A stretch of DNA of 64,000 bases from assembly GCF_002023715.1 (NCBI RefSeq), contig NZ_MAHX01000017.1, positions 1 to 64,000 of the forward strand. Reading direction: 5' to 3'. Position 1 is the first letter of the stretch. Every line of letters begins with the position of its first letter. The notes beneath the pieces are model-generated. The model was not told the DNA's origin. It was given only the letters and a program-made list of their open reading frames with translations, and did not search any database. Below, piece by piece: positions 1 through 8,863 of the stretch. Source of the stretch: Elizabethkingia occulta (GTDB taxonomy: Bacteria; Bacteroidota; Bacteroidia; Flavobacteriales; Weeksellaceae). A program made the translations under genes and the position numbers.

Positions 1-1
1 T

Positions 2-154
2 TCACAGCAAATTGATCAGTCAATTTACTATTATAATAATTTAAGACCGCACTTTTCCTTGAATTACAACATTCCAAGTCAGGTACACATCAATAATAAT
101 GTGAAATTGAAAACTTATAAAAAACAAAATCAGAATAGAAAGATTCTACTCTGA
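2..154 (+). mobile_element. IS3-family transposase C-terminal end (partial, cut by window edge)
   Basis: Reading from base 2, an open frame of 50 codons ends in TGA at 152-154. It encodes a sequence containing IDQSIYYYNNLRPHFSLNY followed by IPSQVH. The pattern of an aromatic-rich helix, then N-x-x-RPHxSL, then TPxxVH, is the conserved C-terminal end of IS3-type integrase-core (rve) transposases. The remainder lies outside the window, so whether the element is intact cannot be judged. The stop codon falls inside the terminator hairpin shared with clpC. Confidence 0.75.
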
Positions 155-156
155 TT
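115..156 (-). terminator. Rho-independent terminator downstream of clpC
   Basis: AATCAGA (128-134) pairs with TCTGATT (150-156), with an inner stem TAGAA/TTCTA. On the minus strand it is followed by TTTTGTTTTTT, so it ends clpC transcription. Confidence 0.6.
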
Positions 157-204
157 TAATATATTTGATTTATTAAACTAGTCAACCTTTTTCAGGACTA
201 GTCA

Positions 205-2742
205 TTATGAAGTTTTAGGCTCTTTTTCTTTCTTTTTAGGAGACTTCTCTGCTTCAAGAGCATCTTTTGCCTCATTAAGCTTCAGAACGATTTTATCCCC
301 TTCTTTCATCTGTTTGTTTACAAGCATCTCTGCAAGCAAATCTTCAATATATTTCTGAATTGCACGCTTCAAAGGGCGGGCTCCAAAATCTTTATCCCAA
401 CCTTTTTCCGCAATGAATTCTGTAGCTTCTTCGGAAAGCTCAACATGGTAGTCAAGTTTTTCCAGTCTGCTGTATAATTTGCCTAATTCCAGATTAATGA
501 TTTTCTTAATATCATCTTTTTCCAGAGAGTTGAAGATAATGATATCATCTATTCTGTTCAGAAATTCAGGAGCGAATGCTTTTTTAAGAGCGTTTTCAAT
601 GGTGCTTCTCGCTCTGGTGTCTGATGTAGATTTTTTAGCCGAAGTTCCAAATCCTACACCGTCACCGAAATCTTTAAGATCTCTGGTTCCGATATTTGAA
701 GTCAGGATAATAATGGTATTACGGAAGTCTACTTTTCTGCCCAAGCTGTCAGTAACATGTCCTTCATCCAGAATCTGAAGAAGAATATTGAATACATCAG
801 GGTGAGCTTTTTCAATCTCATCCAGAAGAACTACTGCATAAGGCTTTCTGCGCACGGCTTCTGTAAGCTGTCCACCTTCTTCGTAACCTACATATCCCGG
901 AGGCGCACCAACTAATCGGCTCACAGCAAATTTCTCCATGTATTCACTCATGTCTATTCTGATTAGCGCTTCGTCTGAATCAAAAAGTTCACGAGCCATT
1001 ACTTTGGCTAGTTCTGTTTTACCAACACCAGTTGTACCAAGGAAAATAAATGTTCCGATAGGTCTGTTCGGATCTTTCAATCCGGCACGGTTTCTCTGAA
1101 TTGCTTTTACAACCTTGCGAACGGCATCTTCCTGACCGATAACTTTACCGTTAAGCATAGCATCCATCTGGGATAGTTTATCCAGCTCGTTTTTACCTAC
1201 TTTGGTTACCGGAACACCACTCATCATAGATACAACTTCAGCAACATTCTCTTCAGTAACAACTTCTTTCTTCTCTTTTACCTCTTTATCCCAGTTTTCC
1301 TGAGCAAGGTTAAGTTCGATTTGCAGACGTTCTTCCTCATCTTTAAGCTTGCGGGCTTCAAGATAATCCTGTGCTTTTACAGCTTTCTGTTTTTGCTCTT
1401 TTACCTCTTCTATCGCTTTTTCGTACTCGATAATTTCGGTAGGAACTTTCATGTTTTTGATATAAACACGAGATCCGGCTTCGTCTAAAGCATCAATTGC
1501 TTTATCCGGTAGGAAACGGTCGGTAATATATCTTGCTGTTAAATTAACACAAGCTTTGATAGCATCATCAGTGTAAGTTACATTGTGATACTCCTCATAT
1601 TTATCTTTAATCTGGTTAAGGATCTGAATACTTTCTTCAATAGTGGTAGGTTCTACCATTACCTTTTGGAAACGACGCTCTAAAGCACCATCTTTCTCGA
1701 TGTACTGACGGTATTCGTCCAGAGTAGTAGCACCAATACATTGGATTTCGCCTCTTGCCAAAGCAGGTTTGAACATATTTGAAGCATCCAGAGATCCTGT
1801 AGAACTTCCGGCACCTACAATAGTATGAAGCTCGTCTATAAACAGAATTACATCTCTGTTTTTCTCAAGCTCAGACATAATAGCCTTCATTCTCTCTTCA
1901 AACTGTCCTCTGTACTTAGTTCCTGCAACAAGACTTGCCAGATCCAGAGTGATTACTCTTTTATTGAATAATACACGGGACACTTTTTTCTGGTGTATTC
2001 TTAATGCTAAACCTTCGGCGATAGCAGATTTACCTACTCCTGGTTCACCGATCAGAAGAGGATTATTTTTCTTTCTTCTGGAAAGAATTTGAGATACTCT
2101 CTCAATCTCTTTTTCACGGCCGATTACAGGATCCAGTTTTCCGTCTCTTGCCAGTCCGGTAAGATCTCTACCGAAATTATCAAGAACCGGAGTTTTACTT
2201 TTACCTGTTCCCAGATTTCCGGAAGGTTTCTTCATCTGACTGAATGCATCATCTTTGTCTTCGTCATCATCGAATGCCTGATTTTTAGGCAAATCGCCGT
2301 TTTCCTTCAGCATAGATTTATAATGCTTGGACACAGCTTGATAATCGATGTCATAAGACTCCAGAATGCTGGTTGTCGGATCTTCGGTTTTATACAAAAT
2401 ACCCAGTAACAGGTGTACAGTATTTACTTCTGTAGATTTATACAATCTGCATTCAAGTGCTGCACGTTTAATAGCCTGATCTGCCATCTTAGTTAACGGA
2501 ATTTTCTCCGTTACCATAGCATTCGGGTTGTTACTAGTTATGTTAAGGCTTTCAATCTTTCTTCTTATTTGTGTTAAGTCGGCGTTGAAATCCTCAAGAA
2601 TAGCGTAAGCGGAAGAATTTTCAGACTTTATAATACCCAATAATAAATGTTCAGTATTGAGGAATTCACTCTGCAATCTCTTGGCCTCATTACGGCTATT
2701 GTTGAACACTTGGTTCATCCCTTTTGAGAATTGATATTCCAT
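205..2742 (-). CDS. clpC: ATP-dependent Clp protease ATP-binding subunit ClpC
   Basis: Hsp100 unfoldase that feeds proteins to ClpP in the cytoplasm. Two Clp_N repeats occupy about residues 1-145 (both contain EHLLLG/VHLLLG). AAA+ module 1 has Walker A GEPGVGKS at 232-239, a UVR-like coiled segment lies near 445-480, and AAA+ module 2 has Walker A GTTGVGKT near 566-573, followed by a ClpB_D2-type C-terminus. The loop DGVGFG near residue 699 resembles the ClpP-docking [IVL]G[FL] loop, which favours ClpC over the disaggregase ClpB. The UVR segment in place of a long ClpB middle domain says the same. The length of 845 aa is normal for the family. The gene is monocistronic and divergent from the gene at 2925. 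Confidence 0.93.
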   Translation of the reverse strand: MEYQFSKGMNQVFNNSRNEAKRLQSEFLNTEHLLLGIIKSENSSAYAILEDFNADLTQIRRKIESLNITSNNPNAMVTEKIPLTKMADQAIKRAALECRLYKSTEVNTVHLLLGILYKTEDPTTSILESYDIDYQAVSKHYKSMLKENGDLPKNQAFDDDEDKDDAFSQMKKPSGNLGTGKSKTPVLDNFGRDLTGLARDGKLDPVIGREKEIERVSQILSRRKKNNPLLIGEPGVGKSAIAEGLALRIHQKKVSRVLFNKRVITLDLASLVAGTKYRGQFEERMKAIMSELEKNRDVILFIDELHTIVGAGSSTGSLDASNMFKPALARGEIQCIGATTLDEYRQYIEKDGALERRFQKVMVEPTTIEESIQILNQIKDKYEEYHNVTYTDDAIKACVNLTARYITDRFLPDKAIDALDEAGSRVYIKNMKVPTEIIEYEKAIEEVKEQKQKAVKAQDYLEARKLKDEEERLQIELNLAQENWDKEVKEKKEVVTEENVAEVVSMMSGVPVTKVGKNELDKLSQMDAMLNGKVIGQEDAVRKVVKAIQRNRAGLKDPNRPIGTFIFLGTTGVGKTELAKVMARELFDSDEALIRIDMSEYMEKFAVSRLVGAPPGYVGYEEGGQLTEAVRRKPYAVVLLDEIEKAHPDVFNILLQILDEGHVTDSLGRKVDFRNTIIILTSNIGTRDLKDFGDGVGFGTSAKKSTSDTRARSTIENALKKAFAPEFLNRIDDIIIFNSLEKDDIKKIINLELGKLYSRLEKLDYHVELSEEATEFIAEKGWDKDFGARPLKRAIQKYIEDLLAEMLVNKQMKEGDKIVLKLNEAKDALEAEKSPKKKEKEPKTS

Positions 2743-2924
2743 GATTTTAAAATGTATACTAATTTAAAAGTTATTTCTGAAAAATTTCTTGTTTTGTTAT
2801 AGAAGTTTTTCAGGTAATTGAAATTTGCAAACATCTTACCAAAGAAAAAATGTGCCGTTATGGCACAAAAATATTTGATTTTAAGCGAATTGTTTATTAG
2901 GTTTGCGCCAAAATTATATTCGTT

Positions 2925-3152
2925 ATGAATGAAAGCTGGGTCGAAATTGTAGGTTATTTAGCGTCGGTACTAATAGTTCTGGGCTTTATACCGAAAGATG
3001 TATTAAAAATCAGACTTATTAATCTGGCGGGTTGTATTTGCTTTGTAATTTATGGTATTTACAGAGGGATGCTTTGGCCTGTTATTATACCCAATGCGAT
3101 TATTTGCTTCATTCAGGTTTACTACCTTCTTCAGAAAAAGGTAAAAAAGTAG
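2925..3152 (+). CDS. Small three-helix membrane protein (SemiSWEET/YgjV-like)
   Basis: A 75-aa protein that is almost entirely hydrophobic, with three predicted membrane helices (about residues 8-24, 30-46 and 49-69) and a basic C-terminus (QKKVKK). The size, three-helix layout and the GYLAS...FIPKD start resemble bacterial SemiSWEET half-transporters and short YgjV-like proteins. No substrate can be deduced. It precedes sufE by 52 bp, but sufE has its own -7 motif, so co-transcription is uncertain. Confidence 0.55.
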   Translation: MNESWVEIVGYLASVLIVLGFIPKDVLKIRLINLAGCICFVIYGIYRGMLWPVIIPNAIICFIQVYYLLQKKVKK

Positions 3153-3179
3153 ATTTATAATCATTTCTTCCAAAATCTT

Positions 3180-3187
3180 TACCTTTG
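3180..3187 (+). promoter_or_regulatory. Bacteroidetes-type -7 box upstream of sufE
   Basis: TACCTTTG matches the TAnnTTTG -7 consensus and lies 17 bp before the sufE ATG. A clear -33 TTG is not visible at the expected distance, so this is a weak call. Confidence 0.35.
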
Positions 3188-3204
3188 CATAAAGCATTTT
3201 AATA

Positions 3205-3624
3205 ATGACAATTCAAGAAAAACAGAAGGCTTTAGTAGATGATTTTGCTTTCCTGGAAGACTGGGAGCAGAAATATGAATATATCATTGATTTGGGTAAA
3301 GAATTAAAAGGATTATCTGAGGATAAGAAGACTGACGAGAACCTTATTCGGGGGTGCCAGTCCAAAGTATGGATTGATGCTGAATTTAAGGATGGAAAGT
3401 TATTCTTTCAGGCAGATTCCGACGGAATACTTCCTAAAGGTATTGTAGCAATGCTTACTCAGGTATACAGTGGCCACTCAACACAAGAAATTCTAGACTC
3501 AGATTTTAAATTTATTGAAGAGATAGGACTTCAGGAATTTCTTTCGCCATCTCGTGCAAACGGACTTATGGCAATGACCAAGCAAATTAAATTTTACGCA
3601 GTAGCATTTCAGTTAAAAAGTTGA
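3205..3624 (+). CDS. sufE: SufE-family cysteine desulfurase sulfur acceptor
   Basis: SufE accepts persulfide sulfur from the cysteine desulfurase SufS and passes it to the SufBCD scaffold for Fe-S cluster assembly in the cytoplasm. The 139-aa length is typical. The acceptor cysteine is Cys51 in the motif RGCQSKVW, which matches the family's GCQS(K/Q)VW signature. The C-terminal half has the usual GL.AM pattern. The gene overlaps the following glycosyltransferase by 4 bp, so they share a transcript. The other suf genes are not in this window; a DUF59 SUF-type protein is encoded separately at 54.9 kb. Confidence 0.9.
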   Translation: MTIQEKQKALVDDFAFLEDWEQKYEYIIDLGKELKGLSEDKKTDENLIRGCQSKVWIDAEFKDGKLFFQADSDGILPKGIVAMLTQVYSGHSTQEILDSDFKFIEEIGLQEFLSPSRANGLMAMTKQIKFYAVAFQLKS

Positions 3625-4592
3625 AAACTATCTTGGCATACCGCTTCTCCGCATTTGGAGATGTAGCGATGACTGTACCAGTTTTTCGGGAATTTCTCGA
3701 ACAAAATAAGGACGTCCGTATTGTAATGGTTTCCAGAAAAGGCTTTTCAGGGCTTTTTGAAGGGATCGAAGGAATTGAATTTGTTGGAATTAATATTGAC
3801 GACTATAAAGGAATTCTTGGTATGCGAAAGCTTGCCAAAGAACTTCTGAAAAAATATAATCCCGATTTTATTGCAGATCTGCATGATGTGATCAGATCTA
3901 AAATTCTTTACCTGTTCTTTAAAAGGAGAGGTTTTAAGGTTTATAAGATTAATAAAGGAAAAGAGGATAAGGAAGAGCTTACTGATGTATGGAACTTGAA
4001 TAAACACCAGTTGAAGAAAACAACGGAACGATATGCAGATGTTTTGCGCTCTATGGGCTATTCTGTAAATCTTTCTCATACATTAAGACCTTTAGTTGAA
4101 GATAAATCCGGAATAGGTTTTGCACCATTTGCTCAGCATAGAGGTAAAATGATGCCTCTTGAAAAATCTTTTGAACTTGTAAGAGAGCTAGCGAAAAGCG
4201 AGCATATTTACTTTTTTGGAGGTGGAGCATCAGAAGTGGAGGTTTTGTCCAAATGGGAAAAAGAAATACCCAATACAACGTCTCTTGCCGGTAAATTAAG
4301 CCTTTCTGATGAATTGAATATGATATCGAAACTCCGGGTAATGATATCTATGGATTCGGCTAACATGCATCTGGCATCTTTAGTGGGGACACGTGTGGTT
4401 TCTGTCTGGGGAGCAACACATCCATACGCAGGATTTTTAGGCTACGGACAAAAAGAAGAAGATGTGGTAGGAGTGAAGGATCTGACCTGTAGACCATGTT
4501 CTGTTTTTGGAGATAAAGAATGTTATCGCGGTGACTGGGCGTGTCTGGAAGAACTGAAAATACAGCAAGTAATAGATAAGATAAAGAAATAA
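3621..4592 (+). CDS. Glycosyltransferase family 9 (heptosyltransferase-like)
   Basis: A 323-aa protein with the GT9 architecture: N-terminal YRFSAFGDVAMTVPVF, the Rossmann entry typical of ADP-heptose:LPS heptosyltransferases, and a C-terminal donor-binding region with SMDSANMHLASLVGTRVVSVWGATHP, the family's D-(S/T)-xxxHxAxxxGxPxxxxxGxTxP-like block (written here without its flanks). It probably adds a sugar during lipopolysaccharide or glycolipid synthesis at the inner membrane; donor and acceptor cannot be deduced. The start is TTG at 3621, within the sufE stop. A terminator follows directly. Confidence 0.82.
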   Translation: MKTILAYRFSAFGDVAMTVPVFREFLEQNKDVRIVMVSRKGFSGLFEGIEGIEFVGINIDDYKGILGMRKLAKELLKKYNPDFIADLHDVIRSKILYLFFKRRGFKVYKINKGKEDKEELTDVWNLNKHQLKKTTERYADVLRSMGYSVNLSHTLRPLVEDKSGIGFAPFAQHRGKMMPLEKSFELVRELAKSEHIYFFGGGASEVEVLSKWEKEIPNTTSLAGKLSLSDELNMISKLRVMISMDSANMHLASLVGTRVVSVWGATHPYAGFLGYGQKEEDVVGVKDLTCRPCSVFGDKECYRGDWACLEELKIQQVIDKIKK

Positions 4593-4594
4593 GC

Positions 4595-4623
4595 AAAACT
4601 CCTGGGAAACTGGGAGTTTTTTT
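4595..4623 (+). terminator. Rho-independent terminator after the GT9 gene
   Basis: AAAACTCC (4595-4602) pairs with GGAGTTTT (4613-4620), followed by a T-run. Confidence 0.75.
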
Positions 4624-4702
4624 GTGCAGATTCTTAAATATTTTTAGAATTCTAAGAATACTTTTAGTAGATTATAGATAGGGAAGGGAGATGTTAAAGC
4701 AT

Positions 4703-4734
4703 AAAAAAACTCTCAGAAAACTGAGAGTTTTTTT
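4703..4734 (-). terminator. Terminator downstream of the tRNA-Val pair
   Basis: AAACTCTCAG (4707-4716) and CTGAGAGTTT (4721-4730) form a perfect 10-bp stem with loop AAAA. A-run on the left and T-run on the right make it usable from both strands. Confidence 0.75.
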
Positions 4735-4735
4735 G

Positions 4736-4810
4736 TGGGTCCTGAGGGATTCGAACCCCCGACCCTCTGGGTGTAAACCAGATGCTCTGAACCAACTGAG
4801 CTAAGAACCC
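4736..4810 (-). tRNA. tRNA-Val(TAC)
   Basis: The minus strand folds as a cloverleaf. The acceptor stem is GGGTTCT/AGGACCC with one wobble and discriminator A. The anticodon loop TTTACAC within stem CTGG/CCAG gives anticodon TAC. The T-arm contains GGTTCGAATC. CCA is not encoded. It is identical to the second copy 29 bp upstream. Confidence 0.93.
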
Positions 4811-4839
4811 GAATTTTTTAAAGGATTTCGAACCTTTTG

Positions 4840-4914
4840 TGGGTCCTGAGGGATTCGAACCCCCGACCCTCTGGGTGTAAACCAGATGCTCTGAACCAAC
4901 TGAGCTAAGAACCC
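4840..4914 (-). tRNA. tRNA-Val(TAC), second copy
   Basis: Identical 75-nt sequence to the copy at 4736-4810, with the same TAC anticodon. It is transcribed first in what is probably a two-tRNA unit. Confidence 0.93.
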
Positions 4915-4959
4915 TCTTTTAGAGTTGTTTTCTCTTTTTGAGTGGTGCAAATATACAAC

Positions 4960-6204
4960 TTATTCGTGAATTGCCAAATTTTTTTCTAAAAAATCTCCAA
5001 CAACAAAGTTACTTCCTCCAATAAAGATCATATCATCTGAAATACAATTTTCTTTAGCAGCTAAATAACCTGACTGTACATCGTTGAATATCTGGTAGTT
5101 TAAATTTTCTTTTTTGATAAGGTTTTCATATTCCTGAGGATTTCTTCCTCTGTGAATAGATGGTTTTACAAAATAAAATTTTTCATTTTTTGGAAGCAAA
5201 GGAATTACATCATCTATATTTTTATCATTTACAAAACCAAGAACAATATGTTTTGACTGGGAATAAGTTTTTAACTGATTAAATACATATTCCAATCCTG
5301 CCTGATTGTGTCCGGTGTCGCAAATGGTAAGAGGACTTTGGGAAAACTCGAACCAACGACCAATAAAATTGGTATTTTTGTGAACGTGTAAAAGACCTTT
5401 TCTTAATGACTCTTCTGAAATAGAAATATTCTGATGACGTAGTTCTTCGACTAATGCCAGAACAACTCGGATATTATTTTTCTGATAAGTTCCTTTTAAA
5501 TCGGAATCTAATTCAGGATTCAGGCTTGTAGCGTCTATAAACTTAGCATTAAGCTCGTTTGCCTTTTGCTGGATAATATTCCTTACCGACGGATTTTCGT
5601 CGCCGGAAACAACAGGAATTTCTGCTTTTATAATTCCAGCTTTTTCTGTGGCGATTTCTTCTTTTGTATTGCCTAAAATATTGGTGTGATCCAACGCAAC
5701 ATTAGTAATGGCTGTAAGTATAGGCAAGATAATATTAGTTGCATCCAATCTGCCTCCAAGGCCTACTTCTATAATGGCATAATCTACTTTTTGCTGACGG
5801 AAATATTCGAATGCCATAATGGTCGTAAACTCGAAAAATGAAGGCTTTATTTCCTCAGGAAGATTCTTCAGCTTCTGAATAAAATTGTAAACAAACTCAT
5901 CATCTGCATTCTTTCCGTTTACCTTTATTCTTTCTGTAAAATGAATAAGATGTGGAGAGTTGTATAATCCAATTTTATAGCCTTCTTCCTGTAATACAGA
6001 TGCCAGCATATTGCTGGTAGATCCTTTACCGTTGGTACCACCGATATGAATCATCTTGAGTTCCTTTTGTGGATTCCCAAAATATTCACAAAGTCGGATA
6101 ATATTATCTAATCCGGGTTTATAAGCCTTTATACCGTCCGTCTGATAATTAGGCATTTGTACAAAAAGCCATTCCAGGGCTTCTTGATATTCTGATTTTG
6201 TCAT
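4960..6204 (-). CDS. folC: Folylpolyglutamate synthase/dihydrofolate synthase
   Basis: ATP-dependent Mur-ligase-family enzyme that adds glutamate to dihydropteroate and to folates in the cytoplasm. The P-loop GGTNGKGSTS near residue 55 is the FolC signature. Further Mur-ligase features are VDYAIIEVGLGGRLDATN, the HTNILGNT block (catalytic His and Thr), and CDTGHNQAGL in the C-terminal domain. Length 414 aa is normal. It is the last gene of an apparent exbB-exbD-tonB-folC run, 15 bp after the tonB-like stop. Confidence 0.92.
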   Translation of the reverse strand: MTKSEYQEALEWLFVQMPNYQTDGIKAYKPGLDNIIRLCEYFGNPQKELKMIHIGGTNGKGSTSNMLASVLQEEGYKIGLYNSPHLIHFTERIKVNGKNADDEFVYNFIQKLKNLPEEIKPSFFEFTTIMAFEYFRQQKVDYAIIEVGLGGRLDATNIILPILTAITNVALDHTNILGNTKEEIATEKAGIIKAEIPVVSGDENPSVRNIIQQKANELNAKFIDATSLNPELDSDLKGTYQKNNIRVVLALVEELRHQNISISEESLRKGLLHVHKNTNFIGRWFEFSQSPLTICDTGHNQAGLEYVFNQLKTYSQSKHIVLGFVNDKNIDDVIPLLPKNEKFYFVKPSIHRGRNPQEYENLIKKENLNYQIFNDVQSGYLAAKENCISDDMIFIGGSNFVVGDFLEKNLAIHE

Positions 6205-6219
6205 GATGGTTTCATCGAT

Positions 6220-7095
6220 TTAGAAAGTGATGCGATAGGTTCCGGTAGAAGAAAAATTAGCTTTTTCAGCTTTTACATATTGTTTTACCCACTGGATAGA
6301 AGTAGAGACGATACATGGATCCGAAATACCCCCTGAACGTCTTACAGATATTACATTTCCGGCTTTATCTACAGTATAGGCCAGTGTAATAGAACCTGAT
6401 GCTTTGCAGGAGTGTACAGGTTGAGCTCCACCACGTCCCATAGTACCAGGAATGTACCCAGTAAGTTTTCTGTCAACTCCGATTTTGCTGTCGCCATTAC
6501 CATCTCCGCCTAAAGGATCGCCTGCATTTCCGGCTTTTCCACCGTCACCCTGAGAACCATCTTTTGTTCCGCGTCCTTTTAGTAGATTTCCTATAGCTGC
6601 AGTTCCTTTTCCATCACCGGTAGCTCCTTGTTTTTTATTAGGACCATCGGCTTTAGTATTTCCGGTAGTTGTTTTCTTAGCGTCGCTTTTTTTAGTCTCT
6701 TTAACGGAAGACTTGGTAGCTGTTTTTTTCTCAGCTTTTTCTACTTTGGCAACAGGTATTTTTTCGTTTTTACCTGTAATAATTTTCTCTTTGGCCTCAA
6801 CAGGAGGCTCTGGCTTTGCAATTTCTTTTACGGGCTCTTCTTCTACAACAGGTTTGGTTTCGAGAGGAGCAAAGCTTCCTTCCTGTTCTTTAGGTTCTTC
6901 CGTTCCGTTACCATTACGGTTATCACCAAAATTTACAAGCATTGTATTAATAACTTCAGCTTCTTTCGGGAAGTTTACTTTAACAGAATACAGCGCAATA
7001 AAAAGTAGGAGTGTAGTCCAAACTATAGCGGTTATTACAGCACTTTTTAGTTTGTCTTTTCTTTGTTCCTTTTTATTTACTGAGAAATAACTCAT
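6220..7095 (-). CDS. TonB-like energy transducer
   Basis: A 291-aa protein with a cytoplasmic N-terminus, one membrane helix at about residues 19-39, and a long periplasmic linker rich in Pro, Glu and Lys followed by a Gly-rich stretch. The C-terminal domain (about 200-291) has the TonB/TolA-like pattern of AYTVDKAGNVISVRRSGG. It should couple the ExbB/ExbD proton channel to outer-membrane receptors, two of which are encoded nearby. It sits 9 bp downstream of exbD. The C-terminal fold is closest to TonB, but a TolA-like role cannot be ruled out. Confidence 0.8.
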   Translation of the reverse strand: MSYFSVNKKEQRKDKLKSAVITAIVWTTLLLFIALYSVKVNFPKEAEVINTMLVNFGDNRNGNGTEEPKEQEGSFAPLETKPVVEEEPVKEIAKPEPPVEAKEKIITGKNEKIPVAKVEKAEKKTATKSSVKETKKSDAKKTTTGNTKADGPNKKQGATGDGKGTAAIGNLLKGRGTKDGSQGDGGKAGNAGDPLGGDGNGDSKIGVDRKLTGYIPGTMGRGGAQPVHSCKASGSITLAYTVDKAGNVISVRRSGGISDPCIVSTSIQWVKQYVKAEKANFSSTGTYRITF

Positions 7096-7104
7096 CTTTT
7101 GTGT

Positions 7105-7506
7105 TTATTCAGCCTCTGTAGTAGTGGCAATCGCAATATTGTATTTGTGCTTTTCTGCAATTTCCATAACGAAAACTACATCTTTATGTAAGCAGTCTTT
7201 ATCGGCTCTTATTGTAAAAGATGGACTTGTTACATTCTGTAATCTGTTTACAATAAGGCTCTCCAGTTCGTTTCTTTGTACTTGTTTTTCATCTATAAAA
7301 TAAGATCCATCCGGCTTAATACTTACAGACAAAGGATTAGGAATATCCATTGCCTCGCTTTCTCCTTTAGGAAGCTTCACATCTATTGCATTTTGATTGG
7401 CTGCAGAAGAGGTGATCATGAAAAATATAAGAAGTAGCAATATAACGTCTGTCATTGCTGCCAAACTGAATTCAGGATTTGCTTTATTTCTTCTTGAAAT
7501 TTTCAT
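7105..7506 (-). CDS. exbD: ExbD/TolR-family biopolymer transport protein
   Basis: A 133-aa protein with a short cytoplasmic N-terminus, one membrane helix at about 17-35, and a periplasmic domain. Asp20, at the cytoplasmic end of the helix in MTDVILLLLIFFM, corresponds to the proton-conducting aspartate of ExbD/TolR. The gene lies between exbB and the tonB-like gene with gaps of 7 and 9 bp, which argues for a TonB system. I cannot exclude Tol. Confidence 0.87.
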   Translation of the reverse strand: MKISRRNKANPEFSLAAMTDVILLLLIFFMITSSAANQNAIDVKLPKGESEAMDIPNPLSVSIKPDGSYFIDEKQVQRNELESLIVNRLQNVTSPSFTIRADKDCLHKDVVFVMEIAEKHKYNIAIATTTEAE

Positions 7507-7513
7507 GATATTC

Positions 7514-8209
7514 TTACAAAGGTTTGTTGATGATATCTAAGAACTCTGTAGACAAATTTTGAATCTTTAGAATGAATTTGTCAATTTTTGTAAGCAACAG
7601 GTTGTAGAAGAAGTTAGCCGGGATTGCTACTGCAAGACCTGTAGCTGTTTGTCCTAATGCTGTATAAATACCCTCTGAAAGTGTTTTTGGAGAGAAAGAA
7701 CCTGTAGAGTTAGACAAATTAAAGAAGGCTAGGATCATCCCGATTACTGTACCTAAAAGTCCTAACATAGGCGCAATACTCGGTACTGCTGCCAATAAGT
7801 TAAGATTCATTTCCATATTAGCAACCTCAGCTTGCCCTTGTCCTTCCATTGCATTTACAATATCTGACACCGGACGCCCAATACGGGAGAGTCCTTTTTC
7901 CAGAATTCTGGCTTCAGGAGAATCCTGACGCGAGCAATAGTCTATCGCAGCATCTACTTTTCCGTTTTTTAAGAAATCTTCAATATTTCTCATAAGATTT
8001 GGATCAGTATTAGAAGACATTCTTTTGATAAAGAAGAATCTTTCCAGAAACAGATAAAAAGAGAATATACCCAGTAATAAAACGGTTATCATTACCACAT
8101 TGGCAAATATATTACCGTGGAACATTATTTTCCAGAAAGAAAATTCCTGGGTTGTTGCCGCCACCTGATTCTGTGCCTGCAATATGGTTGATATTTCTAA
8201 AAATGCCAT
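7514..8209 (-). CDS. exbB: ExbB/TolQ/MotA-family proton channel
   Basis: A 231-aa protein with three predicted membrane helices (about 33-53, 135-160 and 180-205) and a large cytoplasmic loop. The conserved stretches LLAAVPSIAPMLGLLGTVIG and EGIYTALGQTATGLAVAIPA are the family signature; the threonine in GLLGTV and the threonines in the last helix line the proton path. It heads the exbB-exbD-tonB-folC operon. Confidence 0.9.
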   Translation of the reverse strand: MAFLEISTILQAQNQVAATTQEFSFWKIMFHGNIFANVVMITVLLLGIFSFYLFLERFFFIKRMSSNTDPNLMRNIEDFLKNGKVDAAIDYCSRQDSPEARILEKGLSRIGRPVSDIVNAMEGQGQAEVANMEMNLNLLAAVPSIAPMLGLLGTVIGMILAFFNLSNSTGSFSPKTLSEGIYTALGQTATGLAVAIPANFFYNLLLTKIDKFILKIQNLSTEFLDIINKPL

Positions 8210-8308
8210 TAATGAATTTGTTTAAATTTTTAAAACGCAAGTTTCCAATAGATATTGTTGAGAACAATATATTAGAATACTTGTTTACGGAAAAGTTAAA
8301 TTTTACCC

Positions 8309-8770
8309 TTATTCGTCGTCTGCCTCGGGAGTATCCTGTCTGAAGTGACATTTTAGTTTAAAGGCAATTGGTTCGTCGGAAAAAGTATAAAAATCATCTA
8401 TATTTCCTTGCCAGATTAACTGAAGATCTCCATTCTCATCTTGCGAGAATTTTAGCTCATTATCATGAATGAAGGCATCTTCGTCATCATATAAATCTAC
8501 ACCACAATAGGTTTCTTCTTCAGAATCATTCACATTGAATGTTTGCCCTATAAGTTTGTCTGTGTCAATAGGGAAATCCGAAATGCTTAAAGAAAGCTGT
8601 GGGAAATTATACTGCAAAGAGTCGTCATCAACGTGATCCAGATCATCATCTGTAATGATTTCTACTTCCAGGAAGTTTTGCTTATTACTATAGACTGCTT
8701 TGCAGTAACTACTTTTAATATTGTACTTAAGGGTTTCTTCCGGATGGTAGATTTTCAAAATCCCTTTCAT
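8309..8770 (-). CDS. Uncharacterised acidic protein
   Basis: A 153-aa cytoplasmic-looking protein without signal peptide or membrane helix, very rich in Asp and Glu (for example DDDLDHVDDDSL) and ending in EADDE. I do not recognise a family. It lies about 100 bp upstream of exbB on the same strand and may belong to that transcript. The unbroken 153 codons and clear start at 8770 support a real gene. Confidence 0.65.
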   Translation of the reverse strand: MKGILKIYHPEETLKYNIKSSYCKAVYSNKQNFLEVEIITDDDLDHVDDDSLQYNFPQLSLSISDFPIDTDKLIGQTFNVNDSEEETYCGVDLYDDEDAFIHDNELKFSQDENGDLQLIWQGNIDDFYTFSDEPIAFKLKCHFRQDTPEADDE

Positions 8771-8863
8771 AGGATAGTTTAAATGCTTTTAGTTAATTAA
8801 TAATCAGTATATGGAACAAAGATAAAAAACATTTTTTTCCAGACAAGATACAAGGCTTTAAAA

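Noticed and set aside
4736-4914. The tandem tRNA-Val genes as an integration site
   Set aside because: Both are complete and there is no integrase or partial tRNA copy nearby.
6628-7090. Plus-strand frames over the tonB-like gene
   Set aside because: They are antisense shadows of its Lys/Glu/Pro-rich linker, giving Phe-rich proteins of no family.
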